A stretch of DNA of 29,307 nt from Ophiosphaerella korrae (GCA_028456385.1 JALNQF010000450.1:1-29307), one strand, 5' to 3'; shown: positions 9,637 to 21,468, numbered from the stretch's first letter. A program made the numbers and translations. The notes: generated by a model from the letters alone, not told the origin.

Positions 9637-12600
9637 GATTATTTTCTAGTTCCTATATTTCTTCCTATAGTTGCCCTTTCTCGTCTATACTTATCTATTT
9701 TACTAAATAGTAGTTTCTTCTATTTTAGAACTAGTGTACTAGGATTTCTTTAACTTCCTATTCTTCTTATTCTCTATACGTATCTACTTCGTATACTAGT
9801 AGTTCTACATCTTGTAGTGCTTATTCTAGTAGTAATACGTAGAAAGTTAGGTATATCTTTATCTTGTTTAGTAGCTTTAACTTAAATATAACTAGTATAA
9901 CTTCTTTCTTAATTTTATATAGTCTTATCTTAATATAATCTAATTTTAAACTTAGTCTCTTACTCTTAATATTTTTCTATACTAACTATACTTTTTCTCC
10001 CTCTCTAAATTAGGGTCCTTTTTTATATTTCTTGTTATAGTATTTTACTATTTAATTATATAGGAATTCTATATCCTATCTTAGTTAATTATATATATTT
10101 TTAAGTCTATTAGCAAAGTTTTCTCTTCTTAGAGACTAAGATATCTCTAATTATAGTATTCTATATACACTAGAGTTAAATCTATAGTTTATAAAGAAAA
10201 GTAATACTCTTATTACTATATTCTTTGCGCTATTATATACTAACTATACTATAGGTAGTAACTATACTTAGTTGTTCTAGTTATAATTAAGGTAGTATCT
10301 TAGGTACTATTTAACTATCTAATTTATTTATTCTAATTGTCTATCTATCTATAGATAATATACTATAGATATTGTATATCTAATTCCTAATTACGCTATT
10401 ATTATTCCCTATAATTTTAATATAAATCTTACGTCTCTATCTATAATAATCTTATCTAGTAGTCTATATTAGCTAACTATAGTTCCTAAGACCTAGTATA
10501 TAGTAACTTCTATCTTACTTTTTTCTTTATATAGTCTAAAGTATAAGTACTTTATAAATTTATTTACTATTATTAGGATTCTATTATACTTAATTCCTAA
10601 TATTAGGTCTTTAGACTTAGGTAGCTTTGTAATAAAGTCTATTGTAATAACTCCTTATAGTTATCTTAGTACTTCTACTAGTTATAGTATTTTATATAGT
10701 ACGTACCTATTATACTTATTTCTCTAGTATTCTATATAGTCTTATAGTACTTCTTCTACTAGTTATCTTACTCTTAAAATATAGTAATCCTATAGTAGTC
10801 TATCTAGTATTTTTTTAATACCTTAATATCTATATACTAGTAATTTATAGAATTATTGTATAAATTCTCTCTAAATTTTTTTTAAGATATATATTCTTCT
10901 ATAGGCTTATACAAGTCTTTCTTAGATTTCTAATTTTTCTATTTCTTTAGGTGCTTCTTGCGTTATTTTCTAAATCTATTTGTCTAACTTACTACTCTTT
11001 CTTTTAAGTGTTGCGGCTATTTTAGGTATATTTAAGACTAAGTATCCTTTTTTATTCTTAACTAGAACTATACTAGTTACGTTTACTTCTTCTTATAAGT
11101 TTATATAGACTTTTATCTAGTATTTTACTCTCTATAAATATACTCTCTATTATTTAAATACTTTATAGATTACTAGTATTTCTTTATTATAGATTAAGTA
11201 GTTAAGTTCTACTAGCTTTATTTTCTTAGAGTAGTATTTAACTAAGTATTCCTATTTAGTCTTTAGGTCTTCCTATATTAGTGCTATTCTATAGACTAAA
11301 TTAGATACGTCTATTTTTACTATTACTAGTAGGTCTAGGTTATATATTCTAATAACTAGGTTTTCTATAAACTTTTTCTTAATCTTATTAAATACTTCTT
11401 TGCATTCCTTTATCTATTTAAATAGCGTATCTTTTTTTATAAGCCTAGTTATTAGTTCTATATCTTTAGACTATCTTATTATTAACTTTTTATAAAAGTT
11501 AGCTAGGCTATAAAATTATTATACTTCTCTTAGGTTCTTTAGTATTAGCTATTTGTTAATTGTCTTAATCTTTTCTAGATTAATTTTAATTTTTCCTAGT
11601 TCTATAATAAACCCTAAGAAATCTATTTCTTTTATATAGAATTTGTATTTTCTTATCTTAAGAAATAATTTATTTTCTACTAGCTTTTCTAGTACTTTAT
11701 ATATATACTATACGTATTCTTTCTCTATTTCTAAGAATATAAGGATATTGTCTAGGTATATAAATATAAATATATCTAAGTATTCTCTTAGTACTATATT
11801 AATTCTTTCTTAGAAGGCTACTAGTATATTTATTAATCTAAATAGTATAACTAAATATTTATATAGTCCCTATTATATTCTAAATACTATCTTCTATTTA
11901 TTGCCTTCTTTAATTCTAATTTAGTAGTAAGCGTTCTAGATATCTAGTTTTATAAAGATTTTTACTTTTCTTAGCCTAGCTTATATTTTATCTATCTATA
12001 GTAAAGAGTATTAGTTTTTATTTATTACTACGTTAGTTTTCCTAAAGTCTACGTAAAGCTTTTTATTACTTATTCCTTTTTTATCTATAAATATAAGTCT
12101 ATATACTACTAAAGATTTAGATTCTTATATTTATCTTTTTTTAATTACGTTTCTAATAAATACTTATTTAATCTTAGATTCTTCTACTATTTTTCTATAG
12201 ACTAGGCTCTATCCTACGTTCTTTCTTTCTTCTATTTCTATTACTAGATCTTATAGCTAATATTTTAGAAGGTAGTCTTTAGGCTCTATAAGCTATTTTT
12301 CTTATTTCTTATATTCTTCTAGGAATTCTCCTTTATATATACTAATGTTAGCCCTTAGCTTATCTTTTTAATAGGTAATTTCTCTTGTTCTCTAATTAAT
12401 ATATAGGTTAGTTATTTATAACTATAGTATTCCTAATATTATATCTTATTTATTATTAATTATTATTATATCTATAACTATATTTCTAATCTTTATTCCT
12501 TCTATTTTAAGTATAGAGGGAACTATCTTAAACTAAATAGGTTTCTAGAATAGTTTTCCTTTAATTATACTTAGTTGTTAAGGGTACTTCTTTGTAGTAT

Positions 12601-14930
12601 AGCTTATTTCTTATATTTCTATAAACTTCTTTAATATAAAGTTTCTTATAGCTCTACTATTAATTATTAATTATACTTTCTTTCTTTAGTATATACTTAT
12701 TTTTATAATATGTAGGCCTTTTATACCTTCTAGTTTTTCTTACTTTAGTATCTTTATAAATTGTCTATCTTTCTAGGGCTATAGCCCTACTTTAAGTTTA
12801 TATTCCTTGTATTTTAGATATTTATTGTATATATATTTGTACTATAGTCTTCCTTAGACGCATTTCTTAGATAATAGTAATCTAGGCCTTACTACTAGGT
12901 ATCTATCTTCTAGGATTATTTCCTATCCTTAGATATCTTCTACTATAATTACTCTTATATAGTTGTAGCCTTTTCTTCTTATAGGCTATATATTGTTATT
13001 TACTTTAGGGTTCTTATATATAATATAATTCTTATCTAGGTATAATATCTATAATACTTTAAAATATACTAGATGTTTTAGGTCTATTATTTTATTATCT
13101 CTTTCCTAGTATTTATCTTTTCTAGGTATATCTATTATTAGGATATAGTATACTACTAGTACTCTTAGTATATAGGCTTTATTAATCTATTACGTTTTTC
13201 TTATAAGGTACTACTATTCTTTTTCTATAGGTATTCTTCTTACTATAACTATATATTACTTTATCTATTCTTAAAATAGTATAAACTTTATTTCTTTTAG
13301 ATTGCGCTCTTTCTAGTCTTTATACGCTTCCTCTATACTTATAACTAGTAAGTATTTTTAAACAAACTTCTATTTTTTATTTTGTTTCTATATATCTATT
13401 ATTGTATAGCTATTATAGCTATATATATCTAGCTAGGCGTATTCTATATCTCTTATACTAGCTTATTCTTTACTTTCTTATAGTTCTTTAGAGGAAACTA
13501 TAGTAGTCTCTTTATCTAGTACTAATCCTTTAGCCTAGATTAATAGAATCTAGGTTTCTTCCCCTTCTAAGTCTTCTGTTAGTAGGTCTATTACTTAAGC
13601 TATTTCTTCTAGCTAAGCTTTTATTCTTTCTTTTATTACTACTACTTTATTTCTCTATTATAAAAAATATCCTACTCCTTATTTACTAGAAAGATATATA
13701 TAGTAGTCGTCTTTATAACAAAAGGTCTAGTAAAGTATTATATATTGTATTTCTTTACTCCTAGCTACCTTCTCTTAAGGTTTAGCCTATACTTATAGTA
13801 CTTCTTTCTTTTTCTCTATTATCTTTAACTAAGTTTCTTTATCTTTCTTATAGTCTTTACTTCTATAATCTTTTATAAAGTGTCCTAGCTTTCTATATTT
13901 ATAGTATACTACGTCTTTTTTTTTCTATAATTAGTAGTCTTTTACGTAGTAGCCTTTCTTTCTATAGTTAAAGTACGTAAAGTCTTTATTTTTCTTATTC
14001 TTTTTGTCCTTATTTGCGTTAAAGATTATAAGGTCTCTAGTATCCTAGTTTCTAGTTTAGTTACTATACTTATTCTTTTTCTATTCTTAAAGATTATTAT
14101 TAATTTAGATTACTTATTATTTTAGAGCTTCTAATATCCTAGGTTTCTCTATATAGATTATCTTGTATTAGATTTTCTTATTTAGTCCTTATTTAAATCG
14201 TAATATAAAGGCTAACTCGTTTTATTCTATATTTTGTAATAGTTATTTAAACTATAATATATACTCTAGTATACTCTTCTATTATGTAAGTCTTTCGAGT
14301 TGTTCTTTAGCTTATTAGGTAATATCTATATCTCTAAATACTACTCTTATTCGCCTAGTAAAGTATTTATAACTTCTAAAAATAGCTTTAGTTTTATCCT
14401 TCTAGTGTATTAGGGCGTATATTGTGTAATCTATCTAGTAAAGTTTAAACTATCTTATTATATTCTTTTTAAGATATATTCTAATATATATTACTTTCTT
14501 TTCTTCTATATTAAAGTATAGTACTTGTATATTTATCTAGAGTTGTGCTAATACTATAAAGGGTCTTAACTCTTCCTATGTTCTATTATACTTTCTAAGG
14601 ATAGGTATCTTAGGTAGTTTCTTTGTTACACTTGTCTCTAGTCTTTAGGTAATTCGTTCTATCTAGTTCTAACCTTTAATAATAGCTTTAATTTATACTT
14701 TATTCTACTTTACATAGTCTTAGAGTTCCTTGTTCTACGTCTCTAAGGCTTTAATTACTATCTTTATATCTTCTTTATTGTCTATTAGTTTATTAATATA
14801 GTCTTTAATAGTTTCCTATATAGTACTATCTAACTTATAAATACTTATAAGTGCCTTAGTACTTTTTTTAGTTAAACTTTCTACTATCGTGTTAGCTAAA
14901 CTATACGCTACTTACGCTTTGCTTTTTTTA
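9580..14930 (-). pseudogene. Degenerate gag-pol polyprotein of element 2
   Basis: Landmarks share one minus-strand frame: gag core (D-N-K-E-D-I-K at about 14782), zinc knuckle at 13934-13975 (CX2CX4HX4C spacing, Cys as Tyr), reverse transcriptase YLDN at 11747-11758 (YLDD changed by one G-to-A), first integrase Asp at 10637-10639 followed by FITKLPK, and a chromodomain at about 9630-9715 (Y-Y-L-V-K-W type, with the Trp as TAG). The frame is broken only by stops, not by frameshifts. From the YLDN to the integrase Asp it is 373 codons, against 423 in A and 3: exactly 150 bp are missing at about 11100/11101, which removes the end of RNase H and the start of the linker to integrase. Both ends of the frame are approximate. 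Confidence 0.85.
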
Positions 14931-14948
14931 ACGACTAAATTAGTAAAG
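14931..14948 (-). other. 5' leader of element 2 beside the LTR
   Basis: On the minus strand the internal region begins ctttactaatttagtcgtt directly after the LTR end gtaaca. It corresponds to the leaders of A and element 3. No TGG-type tRNA primer site is visible. Confidence 0.45.
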
Positions 14949-15381
14949 TGTTACTTAGGTTACTAGGGTCGACTTCCTAATACCTAATTTAGAAGTTAGT
15001 AGGTTGTAAAGTAATAACAAAAGCTCGTGTAGTAATCTATAATAAACTAAGAATAAATAGAAGATATTTTACAACTATCTTGTATTAGCGCTCTATAGTT
15101 AAGAGATTAGATTACTAATACTATCTTAATAATGCGTATTACTATTAACTATATACTTATTATAATCTATTAATCTATAGTTACTAAGACTAATAGATTA
15201 TAGATTATCCTAATCTATAATCTATTATCGCTAAGAGCCTATAGATTATAGATTACCCTAGGTGTCCTAATTGTACGTAGTCTCCTAATTAAGTTCGTGT
15301 TCCTTAGGGTTATATAGGTCTAAGCCTATTATCGTAAGACTAATTAGTTCTATCTATAGCTCTTCTATTACTATCGTAACA
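14949..15381 (-). repeat. 5' LTR of element 2 (subtype Y, 433 bp)
   Basis: Bounded by tgttacttagg at 14949 and gtaaca at 15376-15381, so both ends keep the canonical TG...CA form in the complement. It carries the same internal palindrome as its partner (arms 15192-15207 and 15211-15226, spacer tcc). It is followed directly by the second CTTTA at 15382-15386. Together with the plus-oriented LTR at 15431-15861 it forms a head-to-head LTR pair. Confidence 0.95.
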
Positions 15382-15430
15382 CTTTAGCTCTAGAATAGAT
15401 AAATAAAAGACTACTTAGAAGAGGAGATAG
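15382..15430 (+). other. Target duplication (right copy) and 3' internal remnant of element A with its polypurine tract
   Basis: cttta at 15382-15386 closes the insertion of element 2. Bases 15387-15430 resume element A where it stopped at 8491: gctctagaatagataaataa matches the complementary stretch in element 3 (about 21480-21498). The segment ends in the purine run agaagaggagatag (15417-15430), directly before the LTR. Confidence 0.9.
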
Positions 15431-15861
15431 TATTACGATAGTAATAGAAGAGCTATAGATAGAACTAATTAGTCCTATAATAATAGGCTTAGACTTATAT
15501 AACTCTAAGGAGCACGAACTTAATTAGGAGACTACGCACAATTAGGACACCTAGGGTAATCTATAATCTATAAGCTCTTAGCGATAATAGATTATAGATT
15601 AAGATAATCTATAATCTATTAGTCTTAGTAACTATAAATTAATAAATTATAACAAGTATATAGTTAATAATAATGCGTATTATTAGGATAGTATTAGTAA
15701 TCTAATCTCTTAACTATAGAGCGCTAATATAAGATAGTTGTAAAACATCTTCTATTATTTATAGTTTATTATAGATTACTACACAAGCTTTTGTTATTAC
15801 CTTACAATCTACTAACCTCTATTAGGATATTAGGAAGTTAACCCTAGTAACCCTAGTAACA
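15431..15861 (+). repeat. 3' LTR of element A (subtype Y, 431 bp)
   Basis: It begins tattacgatagtaatag (original TGTTAC) after the polypurine tract and ends ccctagtaaccctagtaaca at 15861. It is close to the LTRs of element 2 and includes the aatctataatctat palindrome, but it does not match the 5' LTR of A, which is subtype X. The five bases after it, tagta, are not found before the 5' LTR. Confidence 0.9.
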
Positions 15862-16720
15862 TAGTATTACTTACTTATACTAAAAAGAATTTATATATTT
15901 CTTTATACTTTTTTACTAATTTAGTAATATAAACGTAGTAAGATTAAAAGAAGTATATTATAAAACTCTAAAAATAGCTAAATTTAGACTAGATTAACTA
16001 ATCTATAAAACTACCTAGTTAGTATAAGCTAAATTCTTCTTTAAATTTAATAATATTAGCTTTAAACTAAAATAGAACCTATAGCTATATAATATCTACT
16101 TTTAAAAAAAGCTATAACCTTAGCTTAGAAAAGTTACTAGTACTACCCCTAGTATCTATAATAGCTTTACTAATTTTTAAAAGATAATCTTAAAATTAGA
16201 AAATAAAGTAAATAATTATAACTTAGATATAAGCTCTAGATAAACTTAGCTTTATACTCTAGCGCCTATAAAAGCTAAACTAAAAGTGTAGATATAAAAC
16301 TTTAAAGAAAAGCTAGCTATAACCTTATAAGAACTAAAATACTTTTAACTATAACTAGAAAGTATATTAAGAAGAATATACTTAACTAGTAAAAAGGCTA
16401 CTATAATTAAAACTAAGAACTCTAAAATAATTTTATACTAAAGCTATAAAAAGATAGGTATTAAGAAGCTAAACTATACTACTTAAAAATAAATAAAAAC
16501 TACTAAATCTAAAATACTTACTAATACTATAAACTACTATATAGCTACCTATATAGTAATAGACTCTAAAATAGATATAGAAATAGAGAACTAATTCTTT
16601 AAATATAACTCTTAACTAGATATAAAGCTAGAACTAGAGCCTAACTTAGACTAAGATTTAGAAAACAAAGTTCCTTAAGCCTAAAGCCTTAACCTAGAGA
16701 TTATATAAACTAAAAGAGCG
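15862..16720 (+). pseudogene. 5' region and degenerate gag of element B
   Basis: The first 150 or so bases give no frame and are probably leader or internal LTR-proximal sequence. Further on, long Lys/Leu/Ala-rich stretches suggest gag. A zinc-knuckle remnant lies at 16436-16477 in frame 2: the residues at the four ligand positions are Tyr, Tyr, Ile, Tyr with the spacing CX2CX4HX4C kept exactly. The Ile at the His position is not explained by one RIP change. Gag and pol are in different frames here (2 and 1), which could be a true frameshift site or an old indel. The start cannot be placed. Confidence 0.5.
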
Positions 16721-16869
16721 TAATTAACTACTAAAGTATAACTCTTAGTATAGCTATATCTTATATACTTACTTATAGAATATAGATAGTTTAGTATAAG
16801 AAACTACTAACTAATCTAATAGAAATTAAGCTAAACTAATTTTTATTTACTAGCTTTTTAAGTAAAGAC

Positions 16870-19800
16870 CTTACAGTACTCTATATAGCTAGAATCTTAG
16901 CTAATAATAAAGCTAATATAAACTTTATTTAATAAAAATTTACTTAGAAGACTATAAAATTATTAACTATTTAGCTACTTTAACTTATTATCTATAAAGG
17001 ATATAATAGTTTTCTATCTAAGTCTATTATATATTAAGTTAAGTTCTACTTATAAGTAAGTATATATATTAAATAGACTTTTACTTATATTATTAAATAT
17101 ATAAGCTAATTTAACTTTATTTTAAGATTTTTATAGTATAAAGCCTATACTATTAAACTTAACTACTACTATAGAACGTTATTATTCTCTAATACTTACT
17201 ACTAATAGTACTACTAGATAACTAATAAAATCTCCTTAGTAGTATACTATAGTATACCTAGATATTACTCTACTATAGCTTTAAAGAAGCTAGTACTTAA
17301 ACTATTATCTACTTTTATAGAGCCTCTAAGTAAGTACTTTAATAAGTATAAATAGAACTTATTAATAGATATTTAGACTATTAGTTATTATATAATTAAG
17401 GCCTTTACTAAAAGAAGTAGATATATACTTATAGTACTTACTTTAGATAGAATACTACTACTAGTATACTACTATAAAGTAGCTAAAAAAGTAGATTATA
17501 TATAATTTTATAAACTACTACTTATAGTAAAGCTTAAAGATATCTTATCTATAGAACTACTTTAACTATATTAAGACCTAATACTCTATTTTAATAAGAA
17601 AGCTACTAAAGAACTTCTTTTTTATAGACTATATAACTTAGAAATTACTTTTAAACTTAGTATAAAAATCCTAGATACTAAACTTTACTTTTTTACTAAA
17701 AAATAAAATAAAGTAATCTAGAAATATATCTAAAAAATAGAAAGTAAAAGCTTTATTATTAAATATAGCTTTCTAGCTAAGAATAACCTACTAATTATAG
17801 CTAAACTAGATAGTAGCTTATAAGTCTACGTAAACTACTACAAGCTAAATAAATCTACTATTAAAGACTAGTACTTTATTCTATTCTATAGAGAAATACT
17901 AGCCTACTTAAGTATAGTAAAGATTTTCTCTAAATTTAATATAATATACGCCTTTTACTACTTATATATTACTCTAAATTTAGAATAGCTAACTACTTTT
18001 ATTACTTACTTTAGTATATACACTTATAAAGTATTACTCTTTAGCTTTACTAATATACTAGCTACTTTCTAGTACTCTATTAACTTAGCCCTACTAGAAT
18101 ATTTAGATAGCTTCTATACTATATATATAGATAATATCTTAATATACTCTAATAATAAAATAGACTATATCTAGTATATTTATAAAGTACTTATATAACT
18201 AAAAGAGTAAAGCTTCTATATAAACTTTAAAAAATCTAGCTTTTATACTACTTTAGTTAGGTTTTTAGGTATAATTATCTTTAATAAAAAAATTATAATA
18301 GATCTTTTTAAAGTTAAAGCTATTTAAGAGTAAGAAATACTAAAGACTACTAAAAAAGTCTTAGTCTTTCTAGGCTATACTATATTTCTCTAGTACTTTA
18401 TTAAAAATTACTTAAGCTTTACCTTACTACTTACTAAGTTAATTAAGTCTAAAGTTATTACTAAACTTTCTAAAAAAGATAAGCTACTCTTTTAAAAGAC
18501 TTAGTATAAGCCTTTTATAATTACTTAAGAATATATAAATACTTTTAATAAACTAAAAGCTACTTTCTAGCTAAGTATAGTTTTACTTTACTTTAACTCT
18601 TTAAAACTAATCTATATCTAAACTAATACTTCTAAGTAGGCGTTAAGTAGAGTAATAAGCTAACTAAACTAAGATAGAATCTAATAGCTAGTTAGCTTCT
18701 TCTTAAAAAATATACCCTAGTAGAATATAATTATAATATCTATAACCTAGAACTTATAGCTATAATCTAAGTATTTAAAGAATAGAAACTAAAGCTTATA
18801 AGTAGTTTATATATAATCTACGTTATAATAACCTACTATAATTTAGAAACTTTTATAATAACTAAAAAGCTTAATTACTACTAGGTATACTAGTTATTAT
18901 TTCTATCCTACTTTAATTTCTATATTAAATACGTACTTAGTAATATAAATAAAGTTATAGACACTATAAGCTATTAACTATAAGATTACTCTATAGATAA
19001 TTCTAATCTATAAGTATTAAGAGCTAACTAAATTATCTTAAGCCTTTAAGTCTTAGCTTTAGGTATAAAACTTATACTAAATATAGTAATTTATACTCTA
19101 AGCCTTATAGACTTATAAAAGCTAGATAGATTTATACTAGAATAAGCTACTATAGTATATATCTACTTTTACTATATTATAAGAATAAAACCTAAATTAG
19201 TAAACTTACTAGAAAATTTTCTACTACTTTATAATAGAAAACTAAACCTAAAACTCTTACTATATATTATTAACTTACGCCTAATAGAATAATTACTAGA
19301 TATAGCGTACTTAGAAGACTATATAGCCTAAGCTATATTTACTACTATATATAGTAGATAATAAAAACTATTAAAAGCTTTTTATAAAGTAGAATACTAC
19401 TTCTTATATACTAATATTAGCTTTACTAGATTAAAAAAAGAAAAGTACTTTTAAGTTAATAAAACGCGTCTATATATCTCTCTAAATACCTATCTATACT
19501 ACTAAATCTTTAATTTATACTATAACTATTAGTTAGTAGGCTATAAAAGACTTTATAGTATACTATATCTAATATATAAGCGCTATTATTAGCTTAAGAT
19601 ACTCTAAGCTATTAAGTAATTTTATAATATATACTTAATCTACTACTATATAAAGAACTTATAAGATAGTAAACTTAGTTACTTTAAACTTATACTAATT
19701 TCCTATATACCCTAGACTAATATCTTAGTAGAGTATATTTAAGCTTTACCTACTAGTAAAAATAGTAGCTAGATTAATAAATATATTCTAGTAATTTTCT

Positions 19801-20420
19801 ACTACTTTATAAAAAGATACTATTTCTTTCTTTATAAATTTTTAAAACTTAAAGAAGCTACTTAATATTTTATATCTATTTTTAAGCTTTATATAGTCCT
19901 AATAAAGATTATATTTAATAAAGAGATAACTTTTATTAGCTAATTTTAGTACTATATATATAAACGCCTCTATATTATATAAAAGCTCTTAACTACGTAC
20001 TACCTAGAAACTAATAGCTAAACTAAGTAAGTAAATTAAGCCCTAGAGATCTTTCTAAGGTAATATATTAACTACGCGTAAGATAACTAAGTAGCTTAGC
20101 TATACGTAGCTAAGTTCTAAGTAAATAATACTATTAATATATCTATTAAGATAACTCTATTTCTTATAAATCTAAGGTAATACCTTTATAATAGTATATA
20201 CTCTAGTAAAAATAATAAAGATTAACTAAACCTAGCCTAATATAACTAATATATATAAGCTAATAAGCTTCTTAACGCTTATAGTAACCTAGTAACTTAC
20301 TTTAATAAAAAAATACTCTATATATAATAAAAGTAGGTAGCCTAAGCTAATATATTTTTATTAAAAAGTAGCTAGAAGATAATAGTACTTACTATAGGCT
20401 ATAGGAGATAGTAAAGGGAT
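16870..20420 (+). pseudogene. Degenerate pol of element B (protease, RT, RNase H, integrase)
   Basis: Protease: frame 1 at 16894-16930 reads I-L-A-N-N-K-A-N-I-N-F-I, fitting A-D-S-G-A-x-x-N-F-I with D, S and G lost. Reverse transcriptase: F-T-N-I-L-A-T-F-like block near 18050 and YIDN at 18124-18135 (YIDD type) followed by I-L-I-Y-S. RNase H: K-Y-T-L-V-E-Y-N-Y-N at 18708-18740, now in frame 0; the shift lies in the A-run at about 18704-18710. Integrase in frame 0: N-I-L-V-E-Y-I at about 19719-19739 with Glu (19731-19733) in place of the first catalytic Asp, and A-L-E-I-F-L-R, Y-I-N-Y-A and V-N-N-T-I in the C-terminal half (about 20040-20140), a strong match to the gypsy integrase pattern. No chromodomain was recognised. 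Confidence 0.75.
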
Positions 20421-21031
20421 AATAGATAGTATTCGATAGTACTACTAGTATCTAAAAGAGAATAATACTTACTTTACTCTCTTTATAAGTATTAAGCCTT
20501 TTATATACTTATATAGCGTACTAGCTTTACTTTAGATTATAACTATATAATATTATAATCTTTAGTATATTAGCTCTACTCTTAACTTGTACTAGAGTTT
20601 ACAAGAGTCTTAAGTATTTAATAAACTTTTATTATAGTTTTACTAAAGTAGACTAGTATATAAAGTTAGTAACTAAGCCTATATTAGTATAGCTAATTAG
20701 AGAACTACTTAGCTAACTCTAAAATTAGACTACTAATAAGTAAGCCTATACTTTATTAAGAGAGTTATCTATAATAGTAGAGTATATAAGCTAGTACTAC
20801 TCTAAAAGATACTAAGTAAAAGTATATTCTTAGTCTTCTCTCTAAAACTCTTACGCTTTAGGAATTAAAAGCTTTTACTAGATTAAAACTTACTATAACT
20901 AATTTTTATTATTATTACTAATAAAGAAACTAGTAGTATATATAAAGAATACCTAGTAGAAGTTATCTTAGACGTATACTTTAAAGATTATAGAAAATAT
21001 ATAAGATAGTACTACTTAGTTTATTAGACTA
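20421..21031 (+). other. 3' region of element B up to the element 3 insertion
   Basis: No frame is open and no domain is recognisable. The segment aligns, inverted, with B' at about 1016-1560. It ends in the GACTA duplication at 21027-21031. Confidence 0.6.
21027..21031. repeat. Target-site duplication GACTA of element 3
   Basis: gacta at 21027-21031 is repeated at 28046-28050, just outside the two 423-bp LTRs. Joining the flanks at one copy restores colinearity with B' around 1016-1020 (tagtc), the uninterrupted site. Confidence 0.93.
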
Positions 21032-21454
21032 TATAATAGGTGTCACTAGGGTTAACTTCCTAATACCTAATCGGGAGTTAGTAGATTAAGAGATAATAAC
21101 AAAAGTTCGCGTTAGGATCTATAATAACTATAAACAATAGAAGATGTTTTGCAACTATCTTATATTAGCGTTCTATAGTTAAAAGATTAAATTACTAATA
21201 CTATCCTAATAATGCGCATTACTAATAACTATATACTTACTATAATCTATAATCTATATTTACTAAGATTAATAGATTATAGATTAGCTTAATCTATAAT
21301 CTACTACTACTAAGAGTCTATAGATTATAGATTACTCTAGGTATCCTAATTATATATAGCTTCTTAGTTAAGCTTATAGCCTTTAGAGTTATATAGGACT
21401 AGGCTTATAGGATTAATTAGTTCTATCTATAGTTTTTCTATTACTACTATAATA
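21032..21454 (-). repeat. 3' LTR of element 3 (subtype Z, 423 bp)
   Basis: It runs from tataataggtgtcac to actactataata and aligns end to end with 27623-28045, with roughly 20 differences, mostly transitions. Internal inverted repeat: arm 21271-21286, spacer gct, arm from 21290. It is next to GACTA on the outside and the polypurine tract on the inside. Confidence 0.95.
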
Positions 21455-21468
21455 CTATCTCCTCTTTT
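21455..21468 (-). other. Polypurine tract of element 3
   Basis: The minus strand reads aaaagaggagatag immediately before the 3' LTR, the same place and nearly the same sequence as in A and element 2. Confidence 0.85.

Larger units (their letters stand above)
8492..15381 (-). mobile_element. Element 2: Ty3/gypsy chromovirus nested in element A
   Basis: A 6,890-bp element on the minus strand, bounded by the CTTTA duplication. It has LTRs of exactly equal length (433 bp), terminal TGTTAC/GTAACA (RIP-changed to tattac and gtaata at the outer left and inner left ends), a polypurine tract beside the left (3') LTR, and one gag-pol frame. It is a copy of the same family as A and element 3, but its LTR belongs to subtype Y. 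It is shorter than element 3 mostly because of a 150-bp in-frame deletion near 11100. Stops are frequent and of RIP type. It inserted after A was in place. Confidence 0.93.
1931..15861 (+). mobile_element. Element A: Ty3/gypsy retrotransposon of chromovirus type, interrupted by element 2
   Basis: A is made of 1931-8491 and 15387-15861, about 7.04 kb once the inserted minus-strand element 2 and one copy of its target duplication are removed. Order: 5' LTR (1931-2371), leader, one gag-pol frame, a 3' region with a conserved antisense frame, a polypurine tract (15417-15430) and the 3' LTR (15431-15861). The domain order protease, RT/RNase H, integrase, chromodomain defines it as Ty3/gypsy (Metaviridae-like) and a chromovirus. 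It is dead: essentially every Gln and Trp codon is a stop. The two LTRs are of different subtypes, and the 5-bp flanks differ (cttat at 1926-1930, tagta at 15862-15866). The two ends thus do not come from one simple insertion. Confidence 0.85.

Noticed and set aside
15862..15866. tagta as a target duplication for element A
   Set aside because: No matching tagta stands before the 5' LTR at 1931; the bases there are cttat.
16436..18135. Programmed frameshift between gag and pol of element B
   Set aside because: Zinc knuckle and protease are in different frames, but with other indels present in B and no clear slippery site visible, an old indel is as likely.
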